Notes under the pieces: model-generated
The model's input: only the letters and a program-made list of their open reading frames with translations
What the model was told of the DNA's origin: nothing
Databases searched by the model: none
Translations under genes and position numbers: made by a program
Source of the DNA: Simplicispira lacusdiani
GTDB taxonomy: Bacteria > Pseudomonadota > Gammaproteobacteria > Burkholderiales > Burkholderiaceae_C
Direction of reading: 5' to 3'
NCBI RefSeq assembly: GCF_003604195.1
Contig: NZ_QXGR01000001.1
Span: 514,660 to 578,659 of the forward strand
Length of the DNA: 64,000 nt
In this document: positions 44,572-53,785 of the stretch, piece after piece
Layout: every line of letters begins with the position of its first letter
Position numbering within the stretch: position 1 is the stretch's first letter

Positions 44572-47265
44572 ATGCAAGACAAATACCAACACACCGAGGT
44601 CGAGCGCGCCGCGCAGGCCCACTGGACGGCCAACGACGCCTACCGCGTGACCGAGGACGCTGGCAAGAAGAAGTTCTACGCCTGCTCCATGCTGCCCTAC
44701 CCCAGCGGCAAGCTGCACATGGGCCATGTGCGCAACTACACCATCAACGACATGCTCACGCGCCAGCTGCGCATGAGCGGCTACAACGTGCTCATGCCCA
44801 TGGGCTGGGACGCCTTCGGCCTGCCCGCCGAAAACGCCGCGCTGAAGAACGGCGTGCCGCCCGCCCAGTGGACCTACGAGAACATCGCCTACATGAAGAA
44901 GCAGATGCAGGCGATGGGGCTGGCCATCGACTGGAGCCGCGAGGTCGCCACCTGCGACCCCGACTATTACCACTGGAACCAGTGGCTGTTCCTCAAGATG
45001 CTGGAGAAGGGCACCGCCTACCGCAAGACCCAGGTCGTGAACTGGGACCCGGTGGACCAGACCGTGCTGGCGAACGAGCAGGTGATCGATGGCAAGGGTT
45101 GGCGCACCGGCGCCGTGGTGGAGAAGCGCGAGATCCCCGGCTACTACCTCAAGATCTCCGACTACGCCCAGGAGCTGCTCGACCATGTGCAGATCGGCAA
45201 CGACAAGGCCACGCTGACCGGCTGGCCCGACAAGGTGCGGCTGATGCAGGAAAACTGGATCGGCAAGAGCGAGGGCGTGCGCTTCGCCTTCACGCATGAC
45301 ATCCGGGGCGAGGACGGCTCGCTGATCCAGGACGGCCGCATGTATGTGTTCACCACGCGCGCCGACACCATCATGGGCGTGACCTTCTGCGCCGTGGCGC
45401 CCGAACATCCGCTGGCCACGCACGCTGCGCGCGGCAACGCGCAGCTCGCCGCCTTCATCGAGGAATGCAAGACCGGCGGCACCACCGAGGCCGAACTGGC
45501 CACGCAGGAAAAGAAGGGCGTGCGCACGGGCCTGACGGTCACGCACCCGCTCACCGGCCTGCCCGTCGAGGTGTGGGTGGGCAACTATGTGCTCATGTCC
45601 TACGGCGACGGCGCCGTGATGGGCGTGCCTGCGCACGATGAGCGCGACTTCGCCTTCGCGCTCAAGTACGGCATCGAGATCAAGCAGGTGGTGCTGGTCG
45701 ATGGCGAAACCTTCAACTACCACCAGTGGCAGGACTGGTACGCCGACAAGCAGCGCGGCGTGACGGTCAACTCCGACAGCTTCAGCGGCCTGTCCTACCG
45801 CGACGCCGTCACCGCCGTGGCGCATGCGCTGGGCGAAAAGGGCCTGGGCGAGAAAAAGACCACCTGGCGCCTGCGCGACTGGGGCATCTCGCGCCAGCGC
45901 TACTGGGGCACGCCGATCCCGATCATCCACTGCCCGGACTGCGGCCCGCAGCCCGTGCCCGAGAAGGACCTGCCCGTGGTGCTGCCGCAGGATCTGGTGC
46001 CCGACGGCTCGGGCAACCCGCTGGTGAAGAGCGAGGCCTTCCACGCCGGCGTGGTCTGCCCTTGCTGCGGCAAGGCGGCGCGCCGCGAGACCGACACCAT
46101 GGACACCTTCGTGGACAGCTCGTGGTACTTCATGCGCTACTGCGACCCGAAGAACAGCGAGGCCATGGTGGCCGGCGGCGCCGACTACTGGATGCCCATG
46201 GACCAGTACATCGGCGGCATCGAGCACGCCATCCTGCACCTGCTGTACGCCCGTTTCTGGACCAAGGTCATGCGCGACCTGGGGCTGGTCAAGGTCGATG
46301 AGCCCTTCACCAAGCTGCTCACGCAGGGCATGGTGCTCAACCACATCTACTCGCGCAAGGGCGAGAAGGGTGGCAAGGAATACTTCTGGCCGCACGACAT
46401 CGAGCATGTGCTCGACGAGGGTGGCAAGGTCATCGGCGCCCGGCTGAAGAACGCCGTGGGCGACCTGCCCGTGGGCACGGTCATCGACTACGAGGGCGTG
46501 GGCACCATGTCCAAGTCCAAGAACAACGGCGTCGATCCGCAGGACCTGATCGAGAAATACGGCGCCGACACCGCGCGCCTGTACACCATGTTCACCGCGC
46601 CGCCCGAGGCCACGCTGGAGTGGAACGACGCGGCCGTGGAGGGCAGCTACCGCTTCCTGCGCCGCGTGTGGAACTTCGGTGTCAAGCTGTCTGCTATGGA
46701 TAGCGTAGCTGCCAACGCAAGCGTGGCGGGTGCTGCAAGCCTGAATGATGTGGAATTCGGCAAGGAGGCCAAGGCCTTGCGCCTGGAGATCCACACCGTG
46801 CTCAAGCAGGTGGACTACGACTACCAGCGCATGCAGTACAACACCGTGGTGTCGGGCGCCATGAAGATGATCAACGCGCTCGAAGACTTCAAGGCGCTGG
46901 AGTCCGCCGGCGCCCAGGTGGCGCTGATCGAAGGCTTCGGCATCCTGCTGCGCTGCCTGTACCCGGCCACGCCGCACATCACGCACGCGCTCTGGAGCGA
47001 GCTGGGCTACGCCGCCCACCTGGGCGACCTGCTCGACGCACCCTGGCCCCAGGTCGACCCGGACGCCCTGGTGCAGGACGAGATCGAACTCATGCTGCAG
47101 GTCAACGGCAAGCTGCGCGGCTCCATCCAGGTGCCCGCAACGGCCGAGAAGGCCGAGATCGAGCGCATCGCCCTGGCCAGCGAGGCCTTCACGGCGCACT
47201 CGGGCGGCGCCCATCCGAAGCGCGTGGTCGTGGTGCCCGGCCGGCTGGTCAACGTCGTCGTCTGA
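44572..47265 (+). CDS. leuS: Leucyl-tRNA synthetase
   Basis: This is an 897-residue class I synthetase. It has the HIGH-type motif [15 protein letters not shown], a CP1 editing domain (with [21 protein letters not shown]), a zinc-finger-like CPDCG ... [28 protein letters not shown], and the KMSKS loop in the variant form TMSKS (645-649) within [16 protein letters not shown]. The C-terminal anticodon domain contains an in-frame copy of the hairpin repeat (46691-46750) encoding residues around [19 protein letters not shown]. The lptE gene starts 1 base after its stop. Confidence 0.98.
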   Translation: MQDKYQHTEVERAAQAHWTANDAYRVTEDAGKKKFYACSMLPYPSGKLHMGHVRNYTINDMLTRQLRMSGYNVLMPMGWDAFGLPAENAALKNGVPPAQWTYENIAYMKKQMQAMGLAIDWSREVATCDPDYYHWNQWLFLKMLEKGTAYRKTQVVNWDPVDQTVLANEQVIDGKGWRTGAVVEKREIPGYYLKISDYAQELLDHVQIGNDKATLTGWPDKVRLMQENWIGKSEGVRFAFTHDIRGEDGSLIQDGRMYVFTTRADTIMGVTFCAVAPEHPLATHAARGNAQLAAFIEECKTGGTTEAELATQEKKGVRTGLTVTHPLTGLPVEVWVGNYVLMSYGDGAVMGVPAHDERDFAFALKYGIEIKQVVLVDGETFNYHQWQDWYADKQRGVTVNSDSFSGLSYRDAVTAVAHALGEKGLGEKKTTWRLRDWGISRQRYWGTPIPIIHCPDCGPQPVPEKDLPVVLPQDLVPDGSGNPLVKSEAFHAGVVCPCCGKAARRETDTMDTFVDSSWYFMRYCDPKNSEAMVAGGADYWMPMDQYIGGIEHAILHLLYARFWTKVMRDLGLVKVDEPFTKLLTQGMVLNHIYSRKGEKGGKEYFWPHDIEHVLDEGGKVIGARLKNAVGDLPVGTVIDYEGVGTMSKSKNNGVDPQDLIEKYGADTARLYTMFTAPPEATLEWNDAAVEGSYRFLRRVWNFGVKLSAMDSVAANASVAGAASLNDVEFGKEAKALRLEIHTVLKQVDYDYQRMQYNTVVSGAMKMINALEDFKALESAGAQVALIEGFGILLRCLYPATPHITHALWSELGYAAHLGDLLDAPWPQVDPDALVQDEIELMLQVNGKLRGSIQVPATAEKAEIERIALASEAFTAHSGGAHPKRVVVVPGRLVNVVV
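46691..46750 (+). repeat. Short hairpin repeat inside leuS (copy 8)
   Basis: It contains GATAGCGTAGCTGCC, ACGCAAGCGTGGCGGGTGC-like middle and a CTGAATGATG end. It is in frame and more diverged than copies 1 and 6. Confidence 0.5.
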
Positions 47266-47266
47266 C

Positions 47267-47767
47267 ATGGACCGGCGCGCCCTGTTGACCTTCGCGCCCG
47301 CCGCCCTGCTGGCAGGCTGCGGCTTTCGCCTGCGGGGCGTGCCCGAGTTCGCGTTCAAGGCACTCTACATCGCCGCGCCGCCCGGTTCTCCGCTGGCGCG
47401 GGAACTGCAGCGCACGCTGGAGGGGGCGGGCGGCGCGCTGCGCGTGCTGCGTGACGCGCAGGCACTGCCCACGGCGGACGCGGTGTTCGAGCTGCTGTCC
47501 GAGCAGCACGAGCGCGCGGTGGTGGGGCTCAATGCCTCGGGCCAGGTGCGCGAACTGCAGCTGCGGCTGCGCGTGCGCTTCAAGCTGCGCACGCCCCAGG
47601 GCGACGAGCTGATTCCCGACACCGAGCTGCTGCAGATGCGCGATATCAGCTACAGCGAAACCATCGCCCTGGCCAAGGAGGCCGAGGAAAACCTGCTGAT
47701 GCGCAACATGCAGACCGACATCGTGCAGCAGCTCATGCGCCGCCTCGCGGCCGTCAAGCCGCGCTGA
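47267..47767 (+). CDS. lptE: LPS-assembly lipoprotein LptE
   Basis: This is the 166-residue outer-membrane partner of LptD in lipopolysaccharide delivery. The signal has lipobox LAGC (Cys17), followed by GFRLRGVPEFAFKALYIAAPPGSPLARELQRTL, the typical LptE start. The end is LAKEAEENLLMRNMQTDIVQQLMRRLAAV. It begins immediately after leuS. Its 3' end overlaps by 14 bases the 3' end of the convergent diguanylate cyclase gene. Confidence 0.93.
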   Translation: MDRRALLTFAPAALLAGCGFRLRGVPEFAFKALYIAAPPGSPLARELQRTLEGAGGALRVLRDAQALPTADAVFELLSEQHERAVVGLNASGQVRELQLRLRVRFKLRTPQGDELIPDTELLQMRDISYSETIALAKEAEENLLMRNMQTDIVQQLMRRLAAVKPR

Positions 47768-48908
47768 GCGCGGCGGCCGGCTCCACGCGATCACGCCCCG
47801 CCTGCTTGGCGCGGTAGAGGGCGTCGTCGGCCTGGCGCAGCGTGTGCTCGAACGTGGCCACGCTGCCCTGCGCCAGACCCGCGCTCAAGGTGGCGCCGGG
47901 CAGGGGGCCGCCCTGCCGGAACCGCGCGCACAGCCGCTCCAGCGCCTGGTGCAGGGGCGCGGCCTGCTCCGGCCCCAGGGCGACGATGACGAACTCCTCG
48001 CCCCCCAGCCGTGCGGTGCGGCACATGGGCGACTCGGCCTCCTGCAGCAGCGTGGCCAGGTGCCGTATCACCTGGTCCCCCAGGGCGTGGCCGTGGTGGT
48101 CGTTGATCCGCTTGAAATGGTCCAGGTCCACCATGCCCAGGGCCATGGGCAGGTCCGGTGCCTGCCGTTCGATCCATTGCCGCAGCCCCAGGCGGTTGAG
48201 CAGACCGCTGAGCGGATCGTGCTCGCGCTGGTGGTCCACCAGGGCCATGAGGTCGCCCGAGAGCACCAGCATGAGGCCGACCACGCAGCCGATCAGCGCC
48301 ATGCCTCCGGCGAGCACCGAGCCCGCGTTCACCGGCGTGAAGCTCACCGAGCTTTCCACCTGGCCCAGGGCCGCGAGCACGCCGCGCGCCACCATCAGGC
48401 AGGCGAACACCACGCCGAACAGGGTCAGCAGCCGCATGCCCACGCGGTAGGGCGCTCGGGTCTCGCTCCACGCGGTGTGCGCCAGCTTCAGGGCGATGGC
48501 GGCCATCAGCGGCGACAGCAGGCCGATGCGCCAGCGCGCATCGGGCGCCACCACGCCGAACCACAGCGTGATGCCCACCCCGGCCAGGCCGCAGGCCGCC
48601 AGCGCGCGCCAAGGTGGCTGGCGCGCCCGCAGCCGCGTGGTGCCACCGAGGAGCAGCGCCAGGCCGGCCATGATCATCAGCACGGCCGTGACCATGCCCA
48701 CCGTGGGTGGCAGCCAGGCCTGCAGCATGTTCAGTGCGAACCCGCTGGAGGCCAGCAGCACCCCCAGGGCCGCGTGCCGCATGCCGGGCAGCCGGCCGCC
48801 CAGGGCATGGTGGGTGATCGACAGCACCAGCGCCAGCAGCCCGGCCGAAAGCGACAGGGTCAGGCCCAGGCCCCTGGGGTCGAAGTATGTCCACAGCGCG
48901 CTGCTCAT
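47754..48908 (-). CDS. Membrane diguanylate cyclase without I-site
   Basis: This is a 384-residue protein: about six to seven hydrophobic segments in the first 220 residues, then a GGDEF domain (DPLSGLLNRLGLRQWI, MVDLDHFKRINDHHGHALGDQVI, LGGEEFVIV with GGEEF at 302-306, ATLSAGLAQG, ADDALYRAKQAGRDRV). Active-site residues are intact, so cyclic di-GMP synthesis is expected. The inhibitory RxxD site is absent (SPMC in its place). It overlaps the upstream cyclase gene by ATGA and the convergent lptE by 14 bases. Confidence 0.88.
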   Translation of the reverse strand: MSSALWTYFDPRGLGLTLSLSAGLLALVLSITHHALGGRLPGMRHAALGVLLASSGFALNMLQAWLPPTVGMVTAVLMIMAGLALLLGGTTRLRARQPPWRALAACGLAGVGITLWFGVVAPDARWRIGLLSPLMAAIALKLAHTAWSETRAPYRVGMRLLTLFGVVFACLMVARGVLAALGQVESSVSFTPVNAGSVLAGGMALIGCVVGLMLVLSGDLMALVDHQREHDPLSGLLNRLGLRQWIERQAPDLPMALGMVDLDHFKRINDHHGHALGDQVIRHLATLLQEAESPMCRTARLGGEEFVIVALGPEQAAPLHQALERLCARFRQGGPLPGATLSAGLAQGSVATFEHTLRQADDALYRAKQAGRDRVEPAAALSAA

Positions 48909-50020
48909 GGCGTGCCTCGCAATGCCGCGGCCAGCTCCACGCGGTTGCGGCCGTTCTGCTTGGCCTGGTACAGCGCGGCGTCGGCCTGGGACCAGAGCAT
49001 GGCGAAATCCGCCGCTCCGGTGGCCAGTGCGACCCCCAGGCTGGCGGTGATGGGGTGCCCGCAGCGCTGCGGCGCCAGGCGCTCCAGTTCGGCGCGCAGG
49101 CGCTCGGCCACGGCCTGGGCCGCGCCGGCCGGCATGTCGTGCAGCAGCACGGCGAACTCTTCGCCGCCCATGCGCACCGCCAGGTCGCCCGCGCGCAGAT
49201 GGCGTTGCAGCACCTCGCCCACGAAGGACAGCACCTGGTCGCCGGCCGCATGGCCATGGGTGTCGTTGACGTGCTTGAAATGGTCGATGTCCGCCGCCAC
49301 CAGCGCCCAGCCCGCCAGGGAGGGGGGCAGCCGCGAGGCCAGGGCGTGCCGGTTGAGCAGCCCGGTCAGCGGATCGCGCTGCGCCTCGGAACGCAGGGTA
49401 TCGATCAGCAACAACTGGTGGATCAGCAGCATGCCCGTCTGGATGGCGATCAGGGCCATGGCGCCCGCCAGATAGACCGCCATGCTCAAAGGCTTGTCCG
49501 CGCCGCTCAGGGACGGCGGTCCGCCCTGCCATGCCAGCGCCGTTCGCGCCAGCACCATGCCACCCAGCAGCAAGGCCGACGCGCCCACGAACGCCAGTCC
49601 GATGCGGGCGCCCGCCTTGCGCAGCGGCCAGAGCGCCGCCAGCAGGCAGCCCAGGAGCCACACCGTCACCAGGGAAAAGACCGCGGCGCGGTGCGGCAGG
49701 CTGGGCCACCATGCGCCCCACCAGAGCGCGGCGGCCATCAGGCACAGCATGGGAACGAGCCACAGCAGCGGCCGGGGTGGGCGCCCGGTCAGGCGGTGGG
49801 TGCCGTCGATCAGCAGGCCCACGCCCCACGCCATGAGCGGGTTGCCAATGGCCAGCGCGACCGTCGCGGGCAGGAGCCCCTGGGAGACGTTCAGCAGCGC
49901 TCCGCCCGTAGCCAGCACCGAGCCCAGGGCCCACCAGCGCAGCGCATCGCCATGGCGCGAGCGTTGCGCGAGCCAGCCAGCCAGGGCGGCCAGCGTCAGG
50001 GAGGCCAAGAAGGCCGCCAT
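48905..50020 (-). CDS. Membrane diguanylate cyclase with I-site
   Basis: This is a 371-residue protein (start ATG 50020; a TTG at 50071 is possible). The N-terminal half has about seven hydrophobic segments. The GGDEF domain has DPLTGLLNRHALASRL, AADIDHFKHVNDTHGHAAGDQVL, the inhibitory site RAGD (276-279), MGGEEFAVLL (GGEEF 285-289), ITASLGVAL and ADAALYQAKQNGRNRVEL. It is expected to be active and product-inhibited. The paralogue downstream is translationally coupled, so the pair probably works together. The sensed signal is unknown. Confidence 0.88.
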   Translation of the reverse strand: MAAFLASLTLAALAGWLAQRSRHGDALRWWALGSVLATGGALLNVSQGLLPATVALAIGNPLMAWGVGLLIDGTHRLTGRPPRPLLWLVPMLCLMAAALWWGAWWPSLPHRAAVFSLVTVWLLGCLLAALWPLRKAGARIGLAFVGASALLLGGMVLARTALAWQGGPPSLSGADKPLSMAVYLAGAMALIAIQTGMLLIHQLLLIDTLRSEAQRDPLTGLLNRHALASRLPPSLAGWALVAADIDHFKHVNDTHGHAAGDQVLSFVGEVLQRHLRAGDLAVRMGGEEFAVLLHDMPAGAAQAVAERLRAELERLAPQRCGHPITASLGVALATGAADFAMLWSQADAALYQAKQNGRNRVELAAALRGTP

Positions 50021-50120
50021 CGTGATGGCGCGTGGTTCCGGCAAACCCTCTCCCTCCCCGTGCAGGTGCAATCCGGCCAGTATAGGAGCGGACAGCGGCC
50101 CACAACCGCCGCCAGCGGGG

Positions 50121-51059
50121 TTATCGGCGCATCAGCGTGCTCTTGCCAAAGAGTGATTCCACCAGATCGACGGCCAGCAGCGCCGTCTTGTTGCGCACAT
50201 CGAGCGCGGGGTTGAGTTCGACGATGTCGAGCGAGGCCAGGCAGCCGCTGTCGGCGATCATCTCCATGCACAGCTGCGCCTCGCGGTAGGTTGGGCCGCC
50301 GGGCACGGTGGTGCCCACGCCGGGCGCGATGTCGGGGTCGAGGAAGTCCACGTCGAAGCTCACGTGCAGGTGGGTGTGCTCGTCCAGGCCGCTGAGTGCC
50401 TGCAGCATGGTCTGGCGCATGCCCACCTCGTCGATGAAGCGCATGTCGAACACCTCCAGCCCCTGCTCGTGCACGAAGCGCTTCTCGCCCGCGTCCACGC
50501 TGCGGATGCCGATCTGGCGGATCTGGTCGGGCCGCAGCGCCGGGGCGCCGCCGGGCATGCCGGCGAGCCGTGTAAGCGCCTCGGGACCGAAGCCGCACAG
50601 GCAGGCCACCGGCATGCCGTGCACGTTGCCGCTGGGCGTGAGCGCACTGGTGTTGAAGTCAGCATGTGCGTCCAGCCACAGCACGCGCAGCTTGCGTCCG
50701 GTGTCCGCGCAATGGCGCGCCACGGCGCTGATGCTGCCCAGGCCCAGGCTGTGGTCCCCGCCCAGCAGCACGGGCAGGCGTTGCTGGCGCAGCTCGTCCC
50801 GCACGGCGCCGAACACGGCGCGGTTCCATTCCACCACCTGGGGCAGGTGGCGGTAGCCGTCCATGGGCGGCAGCCAGGGATTGGCCGGGCCGGCGAGGTT
50901 GCCCCGGTCCGCCACCTCCAGCCCCCGGCCTTCGAGCGCCGCCTGCAGCCCGGCCACGCGCAGGGCCTCGGGGCCCATGGAGGCGCCGCGCGCGCCCGCG
51001 CCGATGTCGGTGGGGGCGCCGATCAGGCTGATGGCGGGGGCGGGGCGGTTTGGGTTCAT
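50121..51059 (-). CDS. rocF: Arginase
   Basis: This is a 312-residue manganese enzyme that hydrolyses arginine to ornithine and urea. It has the ureohydrolase motifs VLLGGDHSLGLG, LWLDAHADFNT, SGNVHGMPVA and SFDVDFLDPDIAPGVGTTVPGG (metal ligands His and Asp), with DIVELNPALDVRNKTA near the end. It overlaps the ornithine cyclodeaminase gene by ATGA. Together they turn arginine into proline and ammonia. No urease or arginine transporter is in the window. Confidence 0.95.
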   Translation of the reverse strand: MNPNRPAPAISLIGAPTDIGAGARGASMGPEALRVAGLQAALEGRGLEVADRGNLAGPANPWLPPMDGYRHLPQVVEWNRAVFGAVRDELRQQRLPVLLGGDHSLGLGSISAVARHCADTGRKLRVLWLDAHADFNTSALTPSGNVHGMPVACLCGFGPEALTRLAGMPGGAPALRPDQIRQIGIRSVDAGEKRFVHEQGLEVFDMRFIDEVGMRQTMLQALSGLDEHTHLHVSFDVDFLDPDIAPGVGTTVPGGPTYREAQLCMEMIADSGCLASLDIVELNPALDVRNKTALLAVDLVESLFGKSTLMRR

Positions 51060-52135
51060 GCGGCTTGCGGCTCCGGTTGCAGGGCGGTGCGGGCCTGGGG
51101 CGCGGGGGCGTGCAGCAGGCCGAACAGGTCCTTGGGGTCGTTCATCTGCGGCACCAGGTCGATGGGCGTACCCAGGTGCGGGTATTGTTGCAGCAGCGCG
51201 TGCAGCGTGCGCAGGGCGGAGAAATCCTCCAGCGCGAAGCCCACGGAGTCGAACACCGTCACCTCCTGTGCCGTGCGGCGGCCCGGTGCCTGGCCGGCCA
51301 GGATGCGGTGGAACTCGGTCACGGCGAAGTCGGCCGGCATTTGCTGGATCTCGCCCTCGATGCGCGACTGCGGCTCGAACTCCACCACCACGCGCGCGTC
51401 GGGGCGGCGCAGGATGTCGGCATGCAGCTCGGTCTTGCCCGGGCAGTCGCCGCCCACGGCGTTGAGGTGCATGCCGGGCTCGATCATCTCGGGCCGCAGG
51501 ATGGTGGCGTTGCGCTTGTCCGCCGTGGCCGTGGTCACGATGTCGCAGCCGCGCACGGCCTCCTGCACGCTGGTGCAGCGCTCGATGTGCAGGTCCGGCA
51601 GCGCCAAGCGTGCCAGGTTGCGCTCCAGCTTGAGGCAGGCGCCGGGGTCGGTGTCGAACAGGCGCAGCGCGCGGATGCCCTGCAGATGGTAGAAGGCCAG
51701 CGCCTGGAACTCGCTCTGCGCGCCGTTGCCGATCAGCGCCATGCGGCGGCTGTCGGGCCGCGCCAGGTGGCGCGCGGCCAGCACCGACATGGCGGCGGTG
51801 CGCAGCGCGGTGGTCAGCGTCAGCTCGGACACCAGCAGCGGGTAGCCTGTGTCCACATCGGCCAGCACGCCGAAGGCGGTGACGGTGAGCAACCCCTCGG
51901 CCGTGTTCTTGGGGTGGCCGTTCACGTATTTGAAGCAGTACAGCCGCCCGTCGCTCGTGGGCATGAGTTCGATCACGCCCACGGGCGAATGGATGGCGTG
52001 CCGCGCCGACTTGTCGAACTGCTCCCAGCGGCGGTAGTCGCTGTCCATGGCGTCCACCAGTTGCCGCAGGAAGCGGTCCAGCCCCACCTGCCGCACCAGT
52101 TCGCGCACGCTGTTCACGCCGAGGTAATTCACCAT
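51056..52135 (-). CDS. Ornithine cyclodeaminase
   Basis: This is a 359-residue NAD-dependent enzyme that converts ornithine to proline and ammonia (ornithine cyclodeaminase/mu-crystallin family). The start ATG 52135 has AAGGAG 6 bases upstream; the ATG at 52141 would be too close. It has PVGVIELMPTSDGRLYCFKYVNGHPKN, LTALRTAAMSVLAARHLARPDSR, the Rossmann motif MALIGNGAQSEFQALAF, ATADKRNATIL and GMHLNAVGGDCPGKTELHADIL. It is first in the ocd-rocF operon, divergent from holA. Confidence 0.93.
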   Translation of the reverse strand: MVNYLGVNSVRELVRQVGLDRFLRQLVDAMDSDYRRWEQFDKSARHAIHSPVGVIELMPTSDGRLYCFKYVNGHPKNTAEGLLTVTAFGVLADVDTGYPLLVSELTLTTALRTAAMSVLAARHLARPDSRRMALIGNGAQSEFQALAFYHLQGIRALRLFDTDPGACLKLERNLARLALPDLHIERCTSVQEAVRGCDIVTTATADKRNATILRPEMIEPGMHLNAVGGDCPGKTELHADILRRPDARVVVEFEPQSRIEGEIQQMPADFAVTEFHRILAGQAPGRRTAQEVTVFDSVGFALEDFSALRTLHALLQQYPHLGTPIDLVPQMNDPKDLFGLLHAPAPQARTALQPEPQAA

Positions 52136-52208
52136 GACCATCTCCTTGACTTGTGTTCTGGGAAGAATTCTCCGCAGGGGTGCAGCCAAAGAAAAGTGAG
52201 AAGCCTGC

Positions 52209-52238
52209 GCAATTTATGCAGCTTGCAAATCAAATTGC
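52209..52238 (-). promoter_or_regulatory. Candidate operator upstream of ornithine cyclodeaminase
   Basis: GCAATTT (52209-52215) and AAATTGC (52232-52238) form a perfect 7-bp inverted repeat 16 bases apart in an AT-rich island, with TTGCAAAT between them. This looks like a site for an Lrp/AsnC-type regulator, which often controls arginase-cyclodeaminase operons. The regulator is not in the window. Confidence 0.4.
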
Positions 52239-52302
52239 TAATGAAAAATGGCGATATGCGCAATACGCAGCCGAGAGCAGGCGCGGCGATACACTGCCGG
52301 GC

Positions 52303-53358
52303 ATGCAAGTCGCCCTGGCCCAACTCTCTTCGCAGCTGCAGCGCGGCCTTGCGCCGCTGTACGTGCTGCACGGCGACGAGCCTCTGCTGCAGCAGGAGGC
52401 GGCCGACGCCATCCGCGCCGCGGCGCGCGCCCAGGGCTACACCGAGCGCAGCAGCTTCACCGTGGCGGGGGCGCATTTCGACTGGAGCGCGGTGCTGGCG
52501 GCGGGCGGCAGCTTGAGCCTGTTTGCCGACCGGCAGATCGTCGAGATCCGCATCCCCTCGGGCAAGCCCGGCAAGGACGGCAGCGTGGCGCTGCAGCAGC
52601 TGGCGGAGGCCGCGCGCGGCAACGACAGCACGCTCACGCTGGTGCAGCTGCCGCGCCTGGACAAGGCCACCAAGACCGGCGGCTGGTTCACCGCGCTCGA
52701 CGGCGCGGGCCTGTCAGTGCAGATCGACCCCGTCGAGCGCGCCCAGCTCCCGCAGTGGATCGCCCAGCGCCTGGCCGCGCAGGGCCAGCGCGTGGCGGCG
52801 GGCGAGGAGGGGCAGCGCACGCTGCAGTTCTTCGCCGATCGGGTGGAGGGCAACCTGCTGGCCGCGCACCAGGAAATCCAGAAGCTCGGCCTGCTGCACC
52901 CGCCGGGCGAGCTGTCGTGGGCGCAGGTCGAAGCGGCCGTGCTCAACGTGGCGCGCTACGACGTGTTCAAACTCTCCGAGGCCGTGCTCGGTGGTCAGGT
53001 GCTGCGCGTGCAGCGCATGCTCGACGGCCTGGAGGCCGAGGGCGAGGCCGCCGTGCTGGTGCACTGGGCGCTGGCCGAGGACATCCGCGCCTTGAAGCGC
53101 GTGAAGGACGCCATGAACGCCGGCAAGCCCCTGCCCATGGCGCTGCGCGAAAACCGTGTCTGGGGCGTGAAGGAGCGGCTGTACGAGCGCATCCTGCCGC
53201 GCGCCAACGACGCGCAGCTCGCGCGCCTGCTGCAGGCGGCGCACCAGGTGGACGGCATCGTCAAGGGCCTCAAGCTCCCCGACTGGCCGGCCCAGCCCTG
53301 GCAGGCCTTGCAGCGCCTGGCGCTCCAGCTCGCGCGGCTGGGCATGGCGGCGCGCTGA
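52303..53358 (+). CDS. holA: DNA polymerase III subunit delta
   Basis: This is the 351-residue clamp-loader subunit that opens the beta clamp. ATG 52303 (MQVALAQLSSQLQRGLAPLYVLHGDEPLLQQEAADAIR) gives the family start; TACACT ends 7 bases before it. Further blocks: RQIVEIRIPSGKPGKDG, LTLVQLPRLDKATKTGGWF, FADRVEGNLLAAHQEIQKLGLL, DDRIRA-type domain 3 (VHWALAEDIRALKRVKDAM). In relatives holA commonly follows lptE directly; here 4.4 kb of minus-strand genes lie between. Confidence 0.95.
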   Translation: MQVALAQLSSQLQRGLAPLYVLHGDEPLLQQEAADAIRAAARAQGYTERSSFTVAGAHFDWSAVLAAGGSLSLFADRQIVEIRIPSGKPGKDGSVALQQLAEAARGNDSTLTLVQLPRLDKATKTGGWFTALDGAGLSVQIDPVERAQLPQWIAQRLAAQGQRVAAGEEGQRTLQFFADRVEGNLLAAHQEIQKLGLLHPPGELSWAQVEAAVLNVARYDVFKLSEAVLGGQVLRVQRMLDGLEAEGEAAVLVHWALAEDIRALKRVKDAMNAGKPLPMALRENRVWGVKERLYERILPRANDAQLARLLQAAHQVDGIVKGLKLPDWPAQPWQALQRLALQLARLGMAAR

Positions 53359-53363
53359 AGTCG

Positions 53364-53433
53364 CGGGAAATCAAGCAAAAAGTGCTGCTGACACCCGTGG
53401 AATAAGCGCTGACAGCTATTATTTTTGAAGCAA
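53364..53433 (-). repeat. Short hairpin repeat between holA and the 94-aa gene (copy 9)
   Basis: Read on the minus strand: TTCAAAAATAATAGCTGTCA, then GCGCTTATTCC, ending in a TTTTTGCTTGATTT stretch. It fills almost the whole gap between the two convergent genes. Confidence 0.7.
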
Positions 53434-53718
53434 TCAGGCGCCAGGCAGCACGCCGCGCGCCTTGTCCATCCAGGTTTGCAGGTTGTCCAGCAGGTCCTTG
53501 CGGCTGAACGAGCAGCTTTCCTCGGTGAACAGCGCGCTGGATTCCAGCCGGTCGATCAGGTTCAGCAGCACCTCGCCGTAGCGTGGTGGCAGGGCGGCCA
53601 GCAGGGCTTGCTGGGCGCGTGCCGCATCGCCCAGGGCGGTGGCGCTCAGCTCGCCCCGGCCGTGGGCCGCAAGGGCGGACTGCAGGGCGGCGAGCTGGGT
53701 GGCGGGGTGTTCTGTCAT
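53434..53718 (-). CDS. Small conserved-looking hypothetical protein
   Basis: This is a 94-residue cytoplasmic protein without signal peptide or membrane segment. Sequence: alanine-rich helix ([37 protein letters not shown]), then [45 protein letters not shown]. It is acidic and predicted to be helical. It is divergent from proA (67-base spacer) and convergent with holA. I do not recognise a family; codon use fits the neighbours, which supports it being a real gene. Confidence 0.65.
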   Translation of the reverse strand: MTEHPATQLAALQSALAAHGRGELSATALGDAARAQQALLAALPPRYGEVLLNLIDRLESSALFTEESCSFSRKDLLDNLQTWMDKARGVLPGA

Positions 53719-53785
53719 GTCGGGTCTCCTGGCGGGATTACAGCCTGGGCCGCCGTCTTGTGTGCAACTGCGGCAAAATCCCCCC

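Noticed and set aside
43282..47358. Open frame of 1358 codons on the minus strand across dapB-exbBD-leuS
   Set aside because: It is antisense to well-supported genes; long antisense frames are expected from GC-rich third codon positions. The translation is low-complexity (His/Gly/Arg/Asp-rich) with no domain.
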